Source of the DNA: Corythucha ciliata
Lineage: Eukaryota > Arthropoda > Insecta > Hemiptera > Tingidae
Reading direction: 5' to 3'
Length of the DNA stretch: 64,000 bases
NCBI GenBank assembly: GCA_038030265.1
Contig: CM075942.1
Location: 71,242,926-71,306,925, forward strand
Part shown: in pieces, positions 42,786-51,453 of the stretch
Numbering within the stretch: position 1 is the first letter of the stretch
How the letters are laid out: the number at the start of each line of letters is the position of its first letter
Position numbers and translations under genes: made by a program
The notes under the pieces: model-generated
What the model was told of the DNA's origin: nothing
Databases searched by the model: none
What the model saw: only the letters and a program-made list of their open reading frames with translations

Positions 42786-44019
42786 AGCCCCGGCCGTTTT
42801 TGACCACAGCATCACATCAAATGCTATCCACGGCCATCAGCCATACATCAGTTCAACTTTCAAAACTGGCGATGAAATCAGAATCCCCATTCTGAGTACA
42901 TCCATTATGCCGCTGATCTCGGACAGTTACCTTATGATTGAAGGGAAAGTAAACGATCTGGACACTAATTTTACCATAGCAACAAATGGACTTGCATTTG
43001 CATTTGACGAACTTTGGTTGGAGCTCAACGGCATTGTGATTGACTATGTTAAGCTGCCAGGATACACGAGCACAATGAAAGGCTACTGTAGCTACACCAA
43101 AGACCAGCAGGCACATTTGGAGGCTGGCGGGTGGACACTACCATTTGATAACACAGGAAATCCGATAGTGCAGGAGGGCGAATTCAATGCGTGCATCCCG
43201 CTGAAAACATTAATGGGATTTGCCGAGGACTACAGAAGGGTTTTGATTAACGCCCGTCTGGAATTGGTTCTGATTCGTGCCAACAGCGATAAGGCAGTGT
43301 TTAAACGACTATTGACGGATGCAACCGTCACCGAAGCCAGCGCGACTGCAAAAGAGCCAAGCCTAACAATAACTAAAATCTCCTGGAAGGTGCCGTACAT
43401 CGAGGTCAATGACTCTCTCAAACTACAACTTCTAAATACAACAGAAAAGGATACACCGATTCAAGTCCCGTTCCGTTCATGGAGTCTGCATAGCTACCCT
43501 GCCCTGCCAAAAACCCGACAACACTCGTGGACGATCAAAACGGCCACCCAGTTGGAAAAGCCCCGGTTTGTAATACTGGGATTTCAGACGGGCCGAAGCA
43601 AAGCTTTGAAAGTGCTCGCCAAACAGGCTGCAGTATTTGACAAGTGCCAACTGTCTTCATTAAAACTCCATATTGGGGGAGTGACAGTACCGTACGAAAA
43701 TTTCCAGCTGGACGTTAATAAGAATCGGGTGAGTGAGGCGTATCACTTTTACTCATGCTTCAAATCAAGTTATTATCGCAACAGTGATACAATCGGTGAA
43801 TCGATGCTATCTCTTGAGGAGTTTTCGGCGTATGCGCCCTTGGCGGTTATCGACTGTAGCAGACAGGTAGACGGTGCATTCTCATCGCCCGTGGACATAA
43901 GACTGGAATTTGAGAGTAGTGACAACTTTCCCGATGACACCACACTCTACTGTTTAATTTTACACGATCGCCTTTTCGTCTATTACCCACTGAGCGGGAT
44001 TGTCAGAAAACAAGTTTAA
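42763..44019 (+). CDS. Major capsid protein (double jelly-roll type)
   Basis: 418 residues from ATG 42763. It starts VFDHSITSNAIHGHQPYISSTF, GDEIRIPI, a pattern I recall from the Polinton capsid protein related to C. elegans F54H12.2. The sequence is rich in predicted strands without membrane segments, has a WSLHSYPALPKTRQHSW stretch in the middle, and YYRNSDTIGESMLSLEEF late. It is the largest gene of the rightward cluster after the polymerase and sits where Polintons carry the hexon-like protein. It is expected to form the pseudo-hexameric capsomers. No homologue remains in Polinton 1. Confidence 0.7.
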   Translation: MADILDVKAPAVFDHSITSNAIHGHQPYISSTFKTGDEIRIPILSTSIMPLISDSYLMIEGKVNDLDTNFTIATNGLAFAFDELWLELNGIVIDYVKLPGYTSTMKGYCSYTKDQQAHLEAGGWTLPFDNTGNPIVQEGEFNACIPLKTLMGFAEDYRRVLINARLELVLIRANSDKAVFKRLLTDATVTEASATAKEPSLTITKISWKVPYIEVNDSLKLQLLNTTEKDTPIQVPFRSWSLHSYPALPKTRQHSWTIKTATQLEKPRFVILGFQTGRSKALKVLAKQAAVFDKCQLSSLKLHIGGVTVPYENFQLDVNKNRVSEAYHFYSCFKSSYYRNSDTIGESMLSLEEFSAYAPLAVIDCSRQVDGAFSSPVDIRLEFESSDNFPDDTTLYCLILHDRLFVYYPLSGIVRKQV

Positions 44020-44050
44020 ACCATCCCCCACTACCGGGGGTGGTGTATAT

Positions 44051-44650
44051 ATGGAAGCAAGTGGCTTCAGGATCACACAGTCCATCATGAGATCATCGTC
44101 CGCTGCAATTGTTGACTTTGTGGCCTTTCAAAGTGATCGTTGCGGGCGCTGCAACCCCAAGACATCGGGATTCATTGTGAAGGAGTTGGCAATTGTACTT
44201 TTGGGCAACACCCGCGCTGTAGGGCATTGGATTTTCAAATCACCGGATCCAAAACACTATTCGGACACATCATCGAGCCCTCAAAACGAATGGCTGACTC
44301 GTGAATTTCACAACTTGACATGGGGAGAAGGATTTGTGGCCTACAAGGAGCTCGATCTTATCCTACGGGAATATCTACAGTCTGTGGATGTCGTTTATGT
44401 CAAGGGGCTCGAGAAGGTACGGTTTTTGTCAGGACGGCTTGCCGAATGCCCTAATGCGCCTGAAGTTATCGATTTGGCAACACTCAATTGCCCATCACTG
44501 CGTGACATGGCGGCATGGAGTCAATTCCACGCAGCGCCTTGCCTTCGCCACGCCGGATGTGACATCAAGTACCGATGCGCCTCGAGTCAGGCGATCAAAT
44601 TAGCACAATGGTTTGAATTGTACCAAGTTTTATTCTGTAATAACCAATAA
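44051..44650 (+). CDS. Conserved Polinton protein of unknown function
   Basis: 199 residues from ATG 44051; the frame extends upstream only through a TTG. Features: AAIVDFVAFQ near the start, FIVKELAIVLL, a HNLTWGEGFVAYKELDLIL segment, DVVYVKGLEKVRFL, then a PEVIDLATLNCPSLRDM and CLRHAGC...RCASSQAIKLAQWF end. The alternating DF and VYVKG strands and the late Cys/His residues could suggest an exonuclease-like RNase H fold with a zinc site, but I do not claim it. Polinton 1 keeps only its first codons (32173). A TATATAT word lies just before the ATG. Confidence 0.55.
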   Translation: MEASGFRITQSIMRSSSAAIVDFVAFQSDRCGRCNPKTSGFIVKELAIVLLGNTRAVGHWIFKSPDPKHYSDTSSSPQNEWLTREFHNLTWGEGFVAYKELDLILREYLQSVDVVYVKGLEKVRFLSGRLAECPNAPEVIDLATLNCPSLRDMAAWSQFHAAPCLRHAGCDIKYRCASSQAIKLAQWFELYQVLFCNNQ

Positions 44651-44749
44651 AGTTTTTGACGAAAGTTGAACGTGTATCAACCCCCCCCCCCCTTTACCAT
44701 TGATCAGATTGTACATAAACCCTAGGTGGGTAGGTACGGCGCATTAGTC

Positions 44750-45463
44750 ATGCGCTTCATTCCACAGAAGGTGCGACTTGACGTGGGGCCGCACGCATCA
44801 GTTGAGGAGGGGGGCAAGGAAGGTGGAAAACATCGTCACAGCGCTCTATTCGGCCCTGGCCCCCTGTTAATCCTCGGAACGGGGCCCTCGGGATGTGGCA
44901 AAACGAGCGCCATAGTCGCATTGTTATTGGACGAAAACGGACTACGATATGATAACGTTTATGTCTTTTGCAAAACATTGAATCAGCCCAAATATCAGTT
45001 TCTTGCGCGTGTGTTTGAGGGCCTCAATGGTTTGGGGTACTACCCATCGGACGACATTGAGAATATTCCATCACCAAGCGAGCTGAAACCTAATTCGATC
45101 GCGGTTTTTGATGATATGATATTAGCACCGCAAAACAAGGTACGTGAATATTTCACGATGGGAAGGCATTCAGGAATCGATGTAATATACCTGGCACAGT
45201 CCTATACTCACGTTCAAAAACATCTTATTCGCGAAAATGCAAATTTCCTCATTGTGTTTCCCCAGGATCTTTTAAATTTAAAACATATCCACACGGATCA
45301 CATAGGGCCCGACATGCAGTGGTCGGATTTTCAAAACATCGCCGTGGAATGCTGGAAACGCGGCCGGTTTTTTGTTATCGACAAACAAATGCCGGTAACT
45401 AATGTCGAAGGAGGCAGCGGTGGACGGTACCGCAGTGGCTTTCACGTCTATTTAGTACCTTGA
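44750..45463 (+). CDS. Packaging ATPase (FtsK/HerA, A32-like)
   Basis: 237 residues from ATG 44750. Walker A is GTGPSGCGKTSA (about 44-55), Walker B is SIAVFDDMIL, and FTMGRHSGIDVIYLAQSYTH follows as the sensor/arginine-finger region. The C-terminus is GGRYRSGFHVYL, matching Polinton 1's KGRYRKGFDKF. Drives DNA packaging in the family. A near-identical but frameshifted copy lies at 51454-52168. A poly-C tract at about 44683-44693 precedes the gene and marks the point where similarity with that copy begins. Confidence 0.92.
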   Translation: MRFIPQKVRLDVGPHASVEEGGKEGGKHRHSALFGPGPLLILGTGPSGCGKTSAIVALLLDENGLRYDNVYVFCKTLNQPKYQFLARVFEGLNGLGYYPSDDIENIPSPSELKPNSIAVFDDMILAPQNKVREYFTMGRHSGIDVIYLAQSYTHVQKHLIRENANFLIVFPQDLLNLKHIHTDHIGPDMQWSDFQNIAVECWKRGRFFVIDKQMPVTNVEGGSGGRYRSGFHVYLVP

Positions 45464-45485
45464 AAGGGTGAGAAACACGACAGTC

Positions 45486-46625
45486 ATGGATACTAACGCG
45501 TCAAAGAAGCGTCTGACCCGACGCATAATTCGAGCACGAGAAAGTATTCGTCGCAAACATCGATTAATGAAGGGTATACGTGAAGAGGCGGGAGAAGCGT
45601 CACGAAAATCGCTCGAGCCAATAAGCAAACCTTTGCAAATGATTAGCAGTTTAATTGAGGACAGTCGCCGTGAGCCTGACGACAGCGGTGTGGAAAAACA
45701 GTCTAGCACGGCGGCAGGCAAGCCTAAGTTTTCCACCAAACGCAAGCCTCCCCGCATCAGCTTTTCTTCCAAACGACGTTTGATTCAACCACCTCTCCCA
45801 TCACCACTGCCCGATGCTGAAATCTGGGAAGCTCTACCAGCTGCTACGTCAACTCCCTTTAAGAGAAAACCACCGCCAGCTGCTTTTTATTCAAGACCAT
45901 ACAAGATGGGGCAAGCGTCAGCTCTGCCCACCAAAGTGACAATTGATGATGAAGGGCCTTTGGAAGACACCGCCGCCGCCGCCGCAACCACCGGCTCAGA
46001 GGATGAATCGATAAACGAAAAAAGTTTCGTCGATCAGCTTCGTGATGAGTCTTTTTCCGCACCGGAAGTGGTGGACCAAGAGTTAAGGCAGCTCTACCCG
46101 GCACTGCGGCCTTATATTCACGCTTTGATGATTGGGGGTGCTGCAACGCAGGAGCTGGATAAGATCTACGGTCCGAGGGTGAGTCCTGAGGGCGGAATCT
46201 TTTTGGGGAGCATGCCCCTCAAATTTAGCAGGTATGGTATCCACCTTCCTGGGGCAGATTATGAAGCAACTGAAGGTCTCGCAAACCTTCTTTTTCAGCA
46301 ACGTCCGGAAAACTATACTCCATCAGACTTGGTTGTATACAGGGACATGATTGAGAGGAGTAATGCTTCTAGAAGGGGCTATAGCAAAACCCGTGCTTAT
46401 AACTCTTCTGGATTCAAGTATCGAGCGTTGCTAACGCGCAATATGAAAACTGGAAAGGGTATTGTTGACGCTAAAGCTCCAAGGGTTGACCTGTATAAAT
46501 CAGTAAACGAGTTGTGCGAGAGGTTAAAGTTACTTCTGGCGTCGACGAGGGCCGGAAACGCCTCACACACGGGTGAGATTCACAATATAATTACAGAGCT
46601 GTTAAACGAGGGGGTAATTGCTTAG
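45486..46625 (+). CDS. Capsid-associated protein, DUF8207-like
   Basis: 379 residues from ATG 45486. The N-terminus is highly basic (KKRLTRRIIRARESIRRKHR), which could bind DNA. A low-complexity middle with short alanine run (CCG repeats at 45970-45985) and acidic stretch follows. The C-terminal half is the conserved part (LRQLYPALRPYIHALMIGG, GPRVSPEGGIFLGSMPLKF, LANLLFQQRPENYTPSDLV, GFKYRALLTRNMKTGKG). The stop is directly followed by the integrase ATG (TAG ATG). Similar to the Polinton 1 protein at 29821-30830. Role unknown; a core or scaffold protein is inference. Confidence 0.6.
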   Translation: MDTNASKKRLTRRIIRARESIRRKHRLMKGIREEAGEASRKSLEPISKPLQMISSLIEDSRREPDDSGVEKQSSTAAGKPKFSTKRKPPRISFSSKRRLIQPPLPSPLPDAEIWEALPAATSTPFKRKPPPAAFYSRPYKMGQASALPTKVTIDDEGPLEDTAAAAATTGSEDESINEKSFVDQLRDESFSAPEVVDQELRQLYPALRPYIHALMIGGAATQELDKIYGPRVSPEGGIFLGSMPLKFSRYGIHLPGADYEATEGLANLLFQQRPENYTPSDLVVYRDMIERSNASRRGYSKTRAYNSSGFKYRALLTRNMKTGKGIVDAKAPRVDLYKSVNELCERLKLLLASTRAGNASHTGEIHNIITELLNEGVIA

Positions 46626-47561
46626 ATGGGTGTAAAAAAACGCCTTGTTGATGAGCTCTTTTCGCCCGCACGAATTAAATACCCTAGAAGCCGCGTAATT
46701 ATAAAGGATGTCTTCACGGATTTGGTGGAAGCAGATTTACTGATAATGACTTCGCACGCTGAAAGGGGGTTTCGCTACATTCTGACAGCCATTGACGCCG
46801 GTTCAAAATATGGTTTTGCCGTGCCCCTCAAGACCAAGACAGGGCGTGAAGTGACAAACGCCTTTGAAAAAATCCTAAAGGATCATCCATTTTTAAGGCC
46901 GCGACTTTTGAACACTGACCGCGGCCGGGAATTCCTCAACACACAGTTTCAGGATATGCTTAAACGATATAAAATAAAGCATTATTGGACATTTAGCGGT
47001 GTAAAGGCATCTATGGTTGAACGTTTTAACCGCACACTTCGACATCTCATTTGGAAATCAATGGCAGTCAGGGGCTCACGAACCTGGGTCAAAGAATTGC
47101 CGAATATTCTCAATACGTACAATACCAACGTTCACGGTGCACATGGCATGAAACCGGCGGAAATTAAAAAGACTGATGCAAAAGTTATCTTGAAGAGGCT
47201 TTTTCCGCATCGGCCAACATCGCGTCAAAAGCCAGGTTACCAGGTCAATGACCTTGTACGTATTTCAAAGACGCGTTCCATATTTTCAAAGGCGTCAAAC
47301 GGGAACTGGACGAATGAGGTTTTCCGGGTTTTCAAAGCCAATAACAGTGCGGACCCACCTTTTTATCATATTAAAGACATGAACGGCCAGGAAATACAGG
47401 GACGTTTCTACGCTGAGGAACTAAAACGCACTAAATTTCCCAACGAGTTTCTAGTGGAGAGGGTACTGAAACGTAACAAAAACCGATACCTCGTACGATT
47501 TCTTGGTATGGACTCCAGCCACGACTCATGGATATCTAAACAAAACCTATTTAGCACATAG
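46626..47561 (+). CDS. Retrovirus-like DDE integrase with C-terminal chromodomain
   Basis: 311 residues, ATG immediately after the preceding stop. Inserts the element into the host genome, producing the 6-bp duplication seen at the ends. Catalytic residues: LVEADLLI (Asp), LNTDRGREF (Asp), SMVERFNRTL (Glu). A KTRSIFSKASNGNWTNEVFRV segment suggests the SH3-like fold, and FLVERVLKRNKNRYLVRFLGMDSSHDSW is a chromodomain that may bias target choice toward marked chromatin. That fits insertion in a satellite array. Complete and open. Confidence 0.92.
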   Translation: MGVKKRLVDELFSPARIKYPRSRVIIKDVFTDLVEADLLIMTSHAERGFRYILTAIDAGSKYGFAVPLKTKTGREVTNAFEKILKDHPFLRPRLLNTDRGREFLNTQFQDMLKRYKIKHYWTFSGVKASMVERFNRTLRHLIWKSMAVRGSRTWVKELPNILNTYNTNVHGAHGMKPAEIKKTDAKVILKRLFPHRPTSRQKPGYQVNDLVRISKTRSIFSKASNGNWTNEVFRVFKANNSADPPFYHIKDMNGQEIQGRFYAEELKRTKFPNEFLVERVLKRNKNRYLVRFLGMDSSHDSWISKQNLFST

Positions 47562-47632
47562 TTACCACCTCCACAATCCAGTGGTAGTGGGAGGTACATA
47601 AAACGACGTGAATCATCACACAATGTCACACA

Positions 47633-48136
47633 ATGCTTGAAGATCAGTTAAGTTTTGAGCGTAAACGCCTGCAGACATTCAAAGACTGGCCTGTGACCTG
47701 GATTTTCCCATTGTCTTTGACGTCATCAGGCTTCTTCTACTGCGGTTTTCGGGATTTCGTGCAGTGTTACTTTTGTGGAATTGTACTGGGCGAGTGGAAA
47801 AAGGACGACATTCCATCTGTGGAACACTACAATCACAGTAAAGGCCGGTGCCCGTTCGTCAAAAACCCGAATACCACCTCAAATGTGCCCCTCACGCTAG
47901 CAGAGAACAAAAGGGCTATAATTTCTCTCTCAGAACGGCTGTCGCTGCAACAGGAAATCCTTAGTACTATAGCAGAGCTCAAAACGTTATTGACGCGACC
48001 ACAACCAACTTCATGGAGCCTCATCAGGTGGTTAAAAAACCTTCTCGCAAAATTTCTCTCGCCTGGCTGCTCGATTCGGAACCTCTTCTCCACATCTACG
48101 CACCCTGGGACAAAAGCAGCAACGGGGTCATCCTGA
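47633..48136 (+). CDS. BIR-domain (IAP-like) protein
   Basis: 167 residues from ATG 47633. Residues about 7-78 form one BIR domain: RLQTFKDWP at its start, GFFYCG, then QCYFCG...WKKDDIPSVEHYNHSKGRCPF with the Cys-Cys-His-Cys zinc ligands in the usual order. No RING domain follows; the remaining 90 residues contain a helical leucine-rich stretch. BIR proteins in large insect DNA viruses restrain apoptosis, so the same is likely here, but BIR domains also serve other roles. Its 3' part overlaps the next gene by 124 bases. Confidence 0.85.
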   Translation: MLEDQLSFERKRLQTFKDWPVTWIFPLSLTSSGFFYCGFRDFVQCYFCGIVLGEWKKDDIPSVEHYNHSKGRCPFVKNPNTTSNVPLTLAENKRAIISLSERLSLQQEILSTIAELKTLLTRPQPTSWSLIRWLKNLLAKFLSPGCSIRNLFSTSTHPGTKAATGSS

Positions 48137-48441
48137 ATCGCAAACAGTGGGCGTTGCTTGAAACAAACTTTGATGCGATTCTATCCCAACTTTGCAAAGG
48201 GACTCCGGAGTTGCTGAAAATTGACTCATCACTAAGTTTTGACACGGGCAAGTGGAAGCCAACGAGACGTAGGGTGATCCTAAACAATTCTCTCAGCCTA
48301 TCCAAGACCGATGTGATGTTTCTACACCGTGCCTCAAACCTCATACGATCGGGGTTTTGCCTGCTCTACCCCAGCATTGATGACTTAAGGCGTGACATCG
48401 CATTTAATAATACTCATGCAAGTTATAAACCATCCATGTAA
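48013..48441 (+). CDS. Small protein, possibly PC4-like single-strand DNA binder
   Basis: 142 residues from ATG 48013, overlapping the BIR gene in another frame. The stretch RKISLAWLLDSEPLLHIYAPWDKSSNGVILNRKQWALL resembles, in order and spacing, the PC4/p15 fold (KGIxLxxEQWxxL end). That fold binds single-stranded DNA. The C-terminal half is not recognised. An AATAAA-like word (AAATAAAC, about 48455) follows the stop. Assignment is tentative; simple hypothetical protein otherwise. Confidence 0.45.
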   Translation: MEPHQVVKKPSRKISLAWLLDSEPLLHIYAPWDKSSNGVILNRKQWALLETNFDAILSQLCKGTPELLKIDSSLSFDTGKWKPTRRRVILNNSLSLSKTDVMFLHRASNLIRSGFCLLYPSIDDLRRDIAFNNTHASYKPSM

Positions 48442-48702
48442 ACATTATTGCTTAAAATAAACAAATTTTCACAAGACAAGTATATGTTTTTTACTCACAT
48501 GTCGAAGTTCCTTTGATTTGAGTACTCTGCAGAGAATGCGATTTTCGGCGGTCGGAATCTGGCTATTTATTGCACACTCGTGGCAGTGGGGATTGAAATT
48601 TCTGCAAATAGGTCTAATTACGTAATCCAACACAAGAGTGTGCGTTGACCTTGCTGTTTTTTTTGTTTTTTTTTGTTTTTTTTTTTTTTTGACGACTTTT
48701 CG

Positions 48703-48739
48703 TATAAATAAGGGCACTGATGCATTGAACAAGTCAGTT
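48703..48739 (+). promoter_or_regulatory. TATA box plus TCAGTT initiator before the 48788 gene
   Basis: TATAAATA at 48703-48710 and TCAGTT at 48734-48739 are separated by about 31 bases, the canonical arthropod core promoter spacing. Transcription would begin near 48736, giving a leader of about 50 bases. Confidence 0.65.
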
Positions 48740-48787
48740 ATTCGGCGAATCTCTTGGTAAATACTGGTTATTATTTATCAAACGATA

Positions 48788-49090
48788 ATGTTTCACAAAT
48801 TGGAAAGTGCGGCTACCCTGGTCCCATCGGTCAGTCTTGAAACATTGCAAGCTGGAGTACCATATATAATTAAAAAATTAGAGAAGCGCGTGCACCAAAC
48901 TTATGGGGAAAGTCTGTGTTGCATGATTTCTAATAATTTAATGGATACCTGGGTATATCTCCCTAAAAGAATGAACAACGCCTTATCTGATGAAGAAATA
49001 CAAAAGTACAACTCGGGAACGCCAGACGTTCAGCTGATCTACAGAGGAAAAATGAAGAAAGCACATATCGTCGAATTTTTGAAACTGTAA
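48788..49090 (+). CDS. Small conserved Polinton accessory protein
   Basis: 100 residues from ATG 48788, with its own TATA-Inr promoter. The pattern WVYLPKRMNNALSDEEIQKYNSG...VQLIYRGKMKKAHIVEF is one I recall from many short proteins in animal genomes associated with mobile elements; no function is known to me. No membrane segment. It is the last recognisable gene before the right inverted repeat. Confidence 0.55.
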   Translation: MFHKLESAATLVPSVSLETLQAGVPYIIKKLEKRVHQTYGESLCCMISNNLMDTWVYLPKRMNNALSDEEIQKYNSGTPDVQLIYRGKMKKAHIVEFLKL

Positions 49091-50248
49091 CGCAGGACGG
49101 ACTGAACGACGCCGGGAATAACTGCGGTCAGTCGTGTTTTTACGTTATAGGTGAGGATTGAATTAAAACATAATAATACTTTTAATGTGTGTATTTCTTA
49201 AATGGTGGACAGTGTGCAGGGCGATGTGTGCGTACCTACATAAGGGAATTTAAGTTTAAGATTTCCATATATCACAAAACGCACATTACTCACTTTTACA
49301 ACATATTATTCGTCCTCCATTGTTGGAGGTGCGGGTGGCGGCGGGGGTGGTGGTGGCGGCGGTTGTGCCGGTGGGTTGGAAATCTAGAACGTACCTCTAC
49401 ATAAGCATTTGGGATATTACTTTTAAGAAATGGTTACTTACGAATATTTTGATTCTTTTCACGTTTATCGTGTTCACACAGACGCAAGGTGGTTCTCCGT
49501 ACATGATTGGTGACTCCCCAAATTTCAACCTTTATATACGAATTTACAGTGGGATTGTTAGCCCACTTCTCTTCAATAAAGAATAATATAATAAATAACC
49601 CTTATTGAATTATTTTTTGACAGGATTTATTGCCTATTAAAGTGCATTCTCGTTTGCATAAAACCGAAATCGTAACATAAAGGTCAAATTTTTGATTGTG
49701 TCAAAGGAACTACACGCTTTAAGAAATTGAATTTTTTTTCCCACCGGTATTGAGAGATGATTTAATTGTAAGAAATTGTTTCGCACCAGTATTGATAGAT
49801 GCAAGATAGGCTTGTTTTTTATTTTTGTATCAATTAAACTACACGCTTTAAAAGAATTTGCATATTGTTTTTTCACTTTGTAAAGCAATCCAGGAAAGGT
49901 CACATCCTTTTTTTTATCACGCTTTTGTTTTTTCCCAACCTTCAACTTGCTACTATTTGTGCAGGGAAGGTCGCATCATTTTTTTTAAGATTCTTTTTTT
50001 TCCCCTCCTACAACTTACTAATTTTCGTGTCCATAGATGGTGTAATCGAAATATGTGTTACCCTACAAAGACGGGCAATCGCACGCAGTGATCCCATCTT
50101 CACGCTCACCGGGGAATTTCAACTGTGCGGCCAAAATATGTGTTACCCTACAAAGACGGGCAATCGCACGCCGTGATCACATCTTCACGCTCACCGTCGG
50201 CGAAGTTTTACACTGTTTTATTGTCACGTGAGCGCAAGGTCTTTTTAT
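49091..50248. other. Non-coding right end of Polinton 2 with direct repeats
   Basis: No gene seen. Direct repeats are present: ACTACACGCTTTA words near 49708 and 49843; a roughly 75-bp repeat with CAGGAAAGGTC/CAGGGAAGGTC words near 49890 and 49965; and an 84-bp tandem pair around ATATGTGTTACCCTACAAAG at about 50050 and 50134. They sit just inside the inverted repeat and could be replication or regulatory sites. Confidence 0.5.
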
Positions 50249-50770
50249 TAATAATACACTATGTCGCCAACTTTGGTTTTTTATTTTAACCTCACCCAGT
50301 CATCCCCAAAGTCGTGTGTTCCCCCACGTGCAGCCCTCGGAAGGTACAGGAGCACCCGGAGTCGTGCCTCCCAGAGGCTGGGTCGCTTCCCATGTAGCAT
50401 CCCTGGAGACCCAGTCATCCCCAGAGTGTGGTCGCTTCCCATGTAGCTTATTATCCCTCTCCCAGTCATCCCCAGAGTCACCACCCTCGGAAGGTACAGG
50501 AGCACCCGGAGGCGGCGTCGCTTCCCATGTAGCTTATTATCCCTCTCCCAGTCATCCCCAGAGTCGCCACCCTCGGATGGTACAGGAGCACCCGGAGGCG
50601 GCGTCGCTTCCCAGGTAACACCTGGAGGCGGTGTAGCTGTCCCAGCTCCCCGGAGGCTGGGTGGAGTCGCATGTAGCTTATTATCCCTCTCCCTGGAGTC
50701 GGAGGCTGGGTAGCTTATTATCCCATGTAGCTTATTATCCCTCACCCTGGAGTTATCCAAATTTACCTAC
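50249..50770. repeat. Polinton 2 right terminal inverted repeat (522 bp)
   Basis: Reverse complement of 34977-35498 with few differences. The frames through it are shadows of its internal tandem words. It ends exactly at the TATGAC duplication. Confidence 0.9.
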
Positions 50771-51000
50771 TATGACTACTGATTTTTGTGCCAAAGCGCG
50801 TTCCGCTAAACTAATTTCTTCGAGAGTTATCGTGCTAACAAGAAAACGGCCATAATATTATATATATATATATATATGAATTCCTGAGACCACTGAATTC
50901 GTGTTCTAGAGGTTCTGAAACGTGAAAAAAACATGACATGACCCATGTTTGCCACCATCACGACGAGACCAATAGTGCATTTTTCAGAATGAAATGCACT
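50771..51000. mobile_element. Helentron-like element copy 1, right part
   Basis: It continues the 296-bp unit cut by Polinton 2 (TATGACTACTGATTTTTGTG...), then a TA microsatellite (about 50859-50876), a GAATTC...GAATTC palindromic stretch and a terminal hairpin: AGTGCATTT, loop, AAATGCACT at 50974-51000. The same order ends copy 2 at 63195. Confidence 0.55.
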
Positions 51001-51453
51001 AAAAACTACAATACATTCAATTCAAGATTGATACCAGATAGGTCATTATTTTTTCCCTTTTAAACGAGGGGGGACGGGGCTTAGTCCCCCCTCCTCCTAC
51101 TGTGTCTAGAAGATGACATCAGCATCCTGTCAGCGGTCCCGCCCGCGCTCTCCTCACGCCTATGTCCGAGGACTCGCCTCCGCTAACCGTCGCGGTGTAC
51201 CCCCGCAAAGGCCATTGTCCCGAATGGAAGAAGACCTGTGCGGGCCTCGAAGATTGCGTTGCGGGTGCCACGCGAAAAAAAAAAGTTAAAATAAAATGAC
51301 TAGGCGTACAAGCTTACGTCACGAGCGGTCACGCCGTCAAGGACTCCTCCTCCTATCTAAAGTTGGCATGACCAAAGGACAATACCCCCCCCCCCCTTCA
51401 CCATTGATCAGATTGTACATAAACCCTAGGTGGGTAGGTACGGCGCCTTAGTC
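51001..51453. other. Mosaic spacer, no gene
   Basis: Positions 51085-51365 are nearly identical to 32440-32655 but longer by about 75 bp. A poly-C tract at about 51387-51397 marks the start of close identity with the region upstream of the Polinton 2 ATPase. Confidence 0.55.

Larger units (their letters stand above)
34977..50770. mobile_element. Complete Polinton/Maverick (Polinton 2), 15.8 kb
   Basis: The borders are exact. A 6-bp duplication TATGAC lies at 34971-34976 and 50771-50776, and the element starts AGTAGGTAAATTTGG and ends with CCAAATTTACCTAC. Removing the element and one duplication rebuilds the 296-bp satellite unit (GTCTTATGACTACTGATTTT) seen in neighbouring units. It has 522-bp inverted repeats and a full Polinton gene set: protein-primed polymerase on the left reading outward, and capsid, protease, packaging, integrase and accessory genes reading rightward. 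No stop or frameshift was seen in the main genes, so it is a recent insertion and may be functional as a transposon or adintovirus-like virus. Confidence 0.93.
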
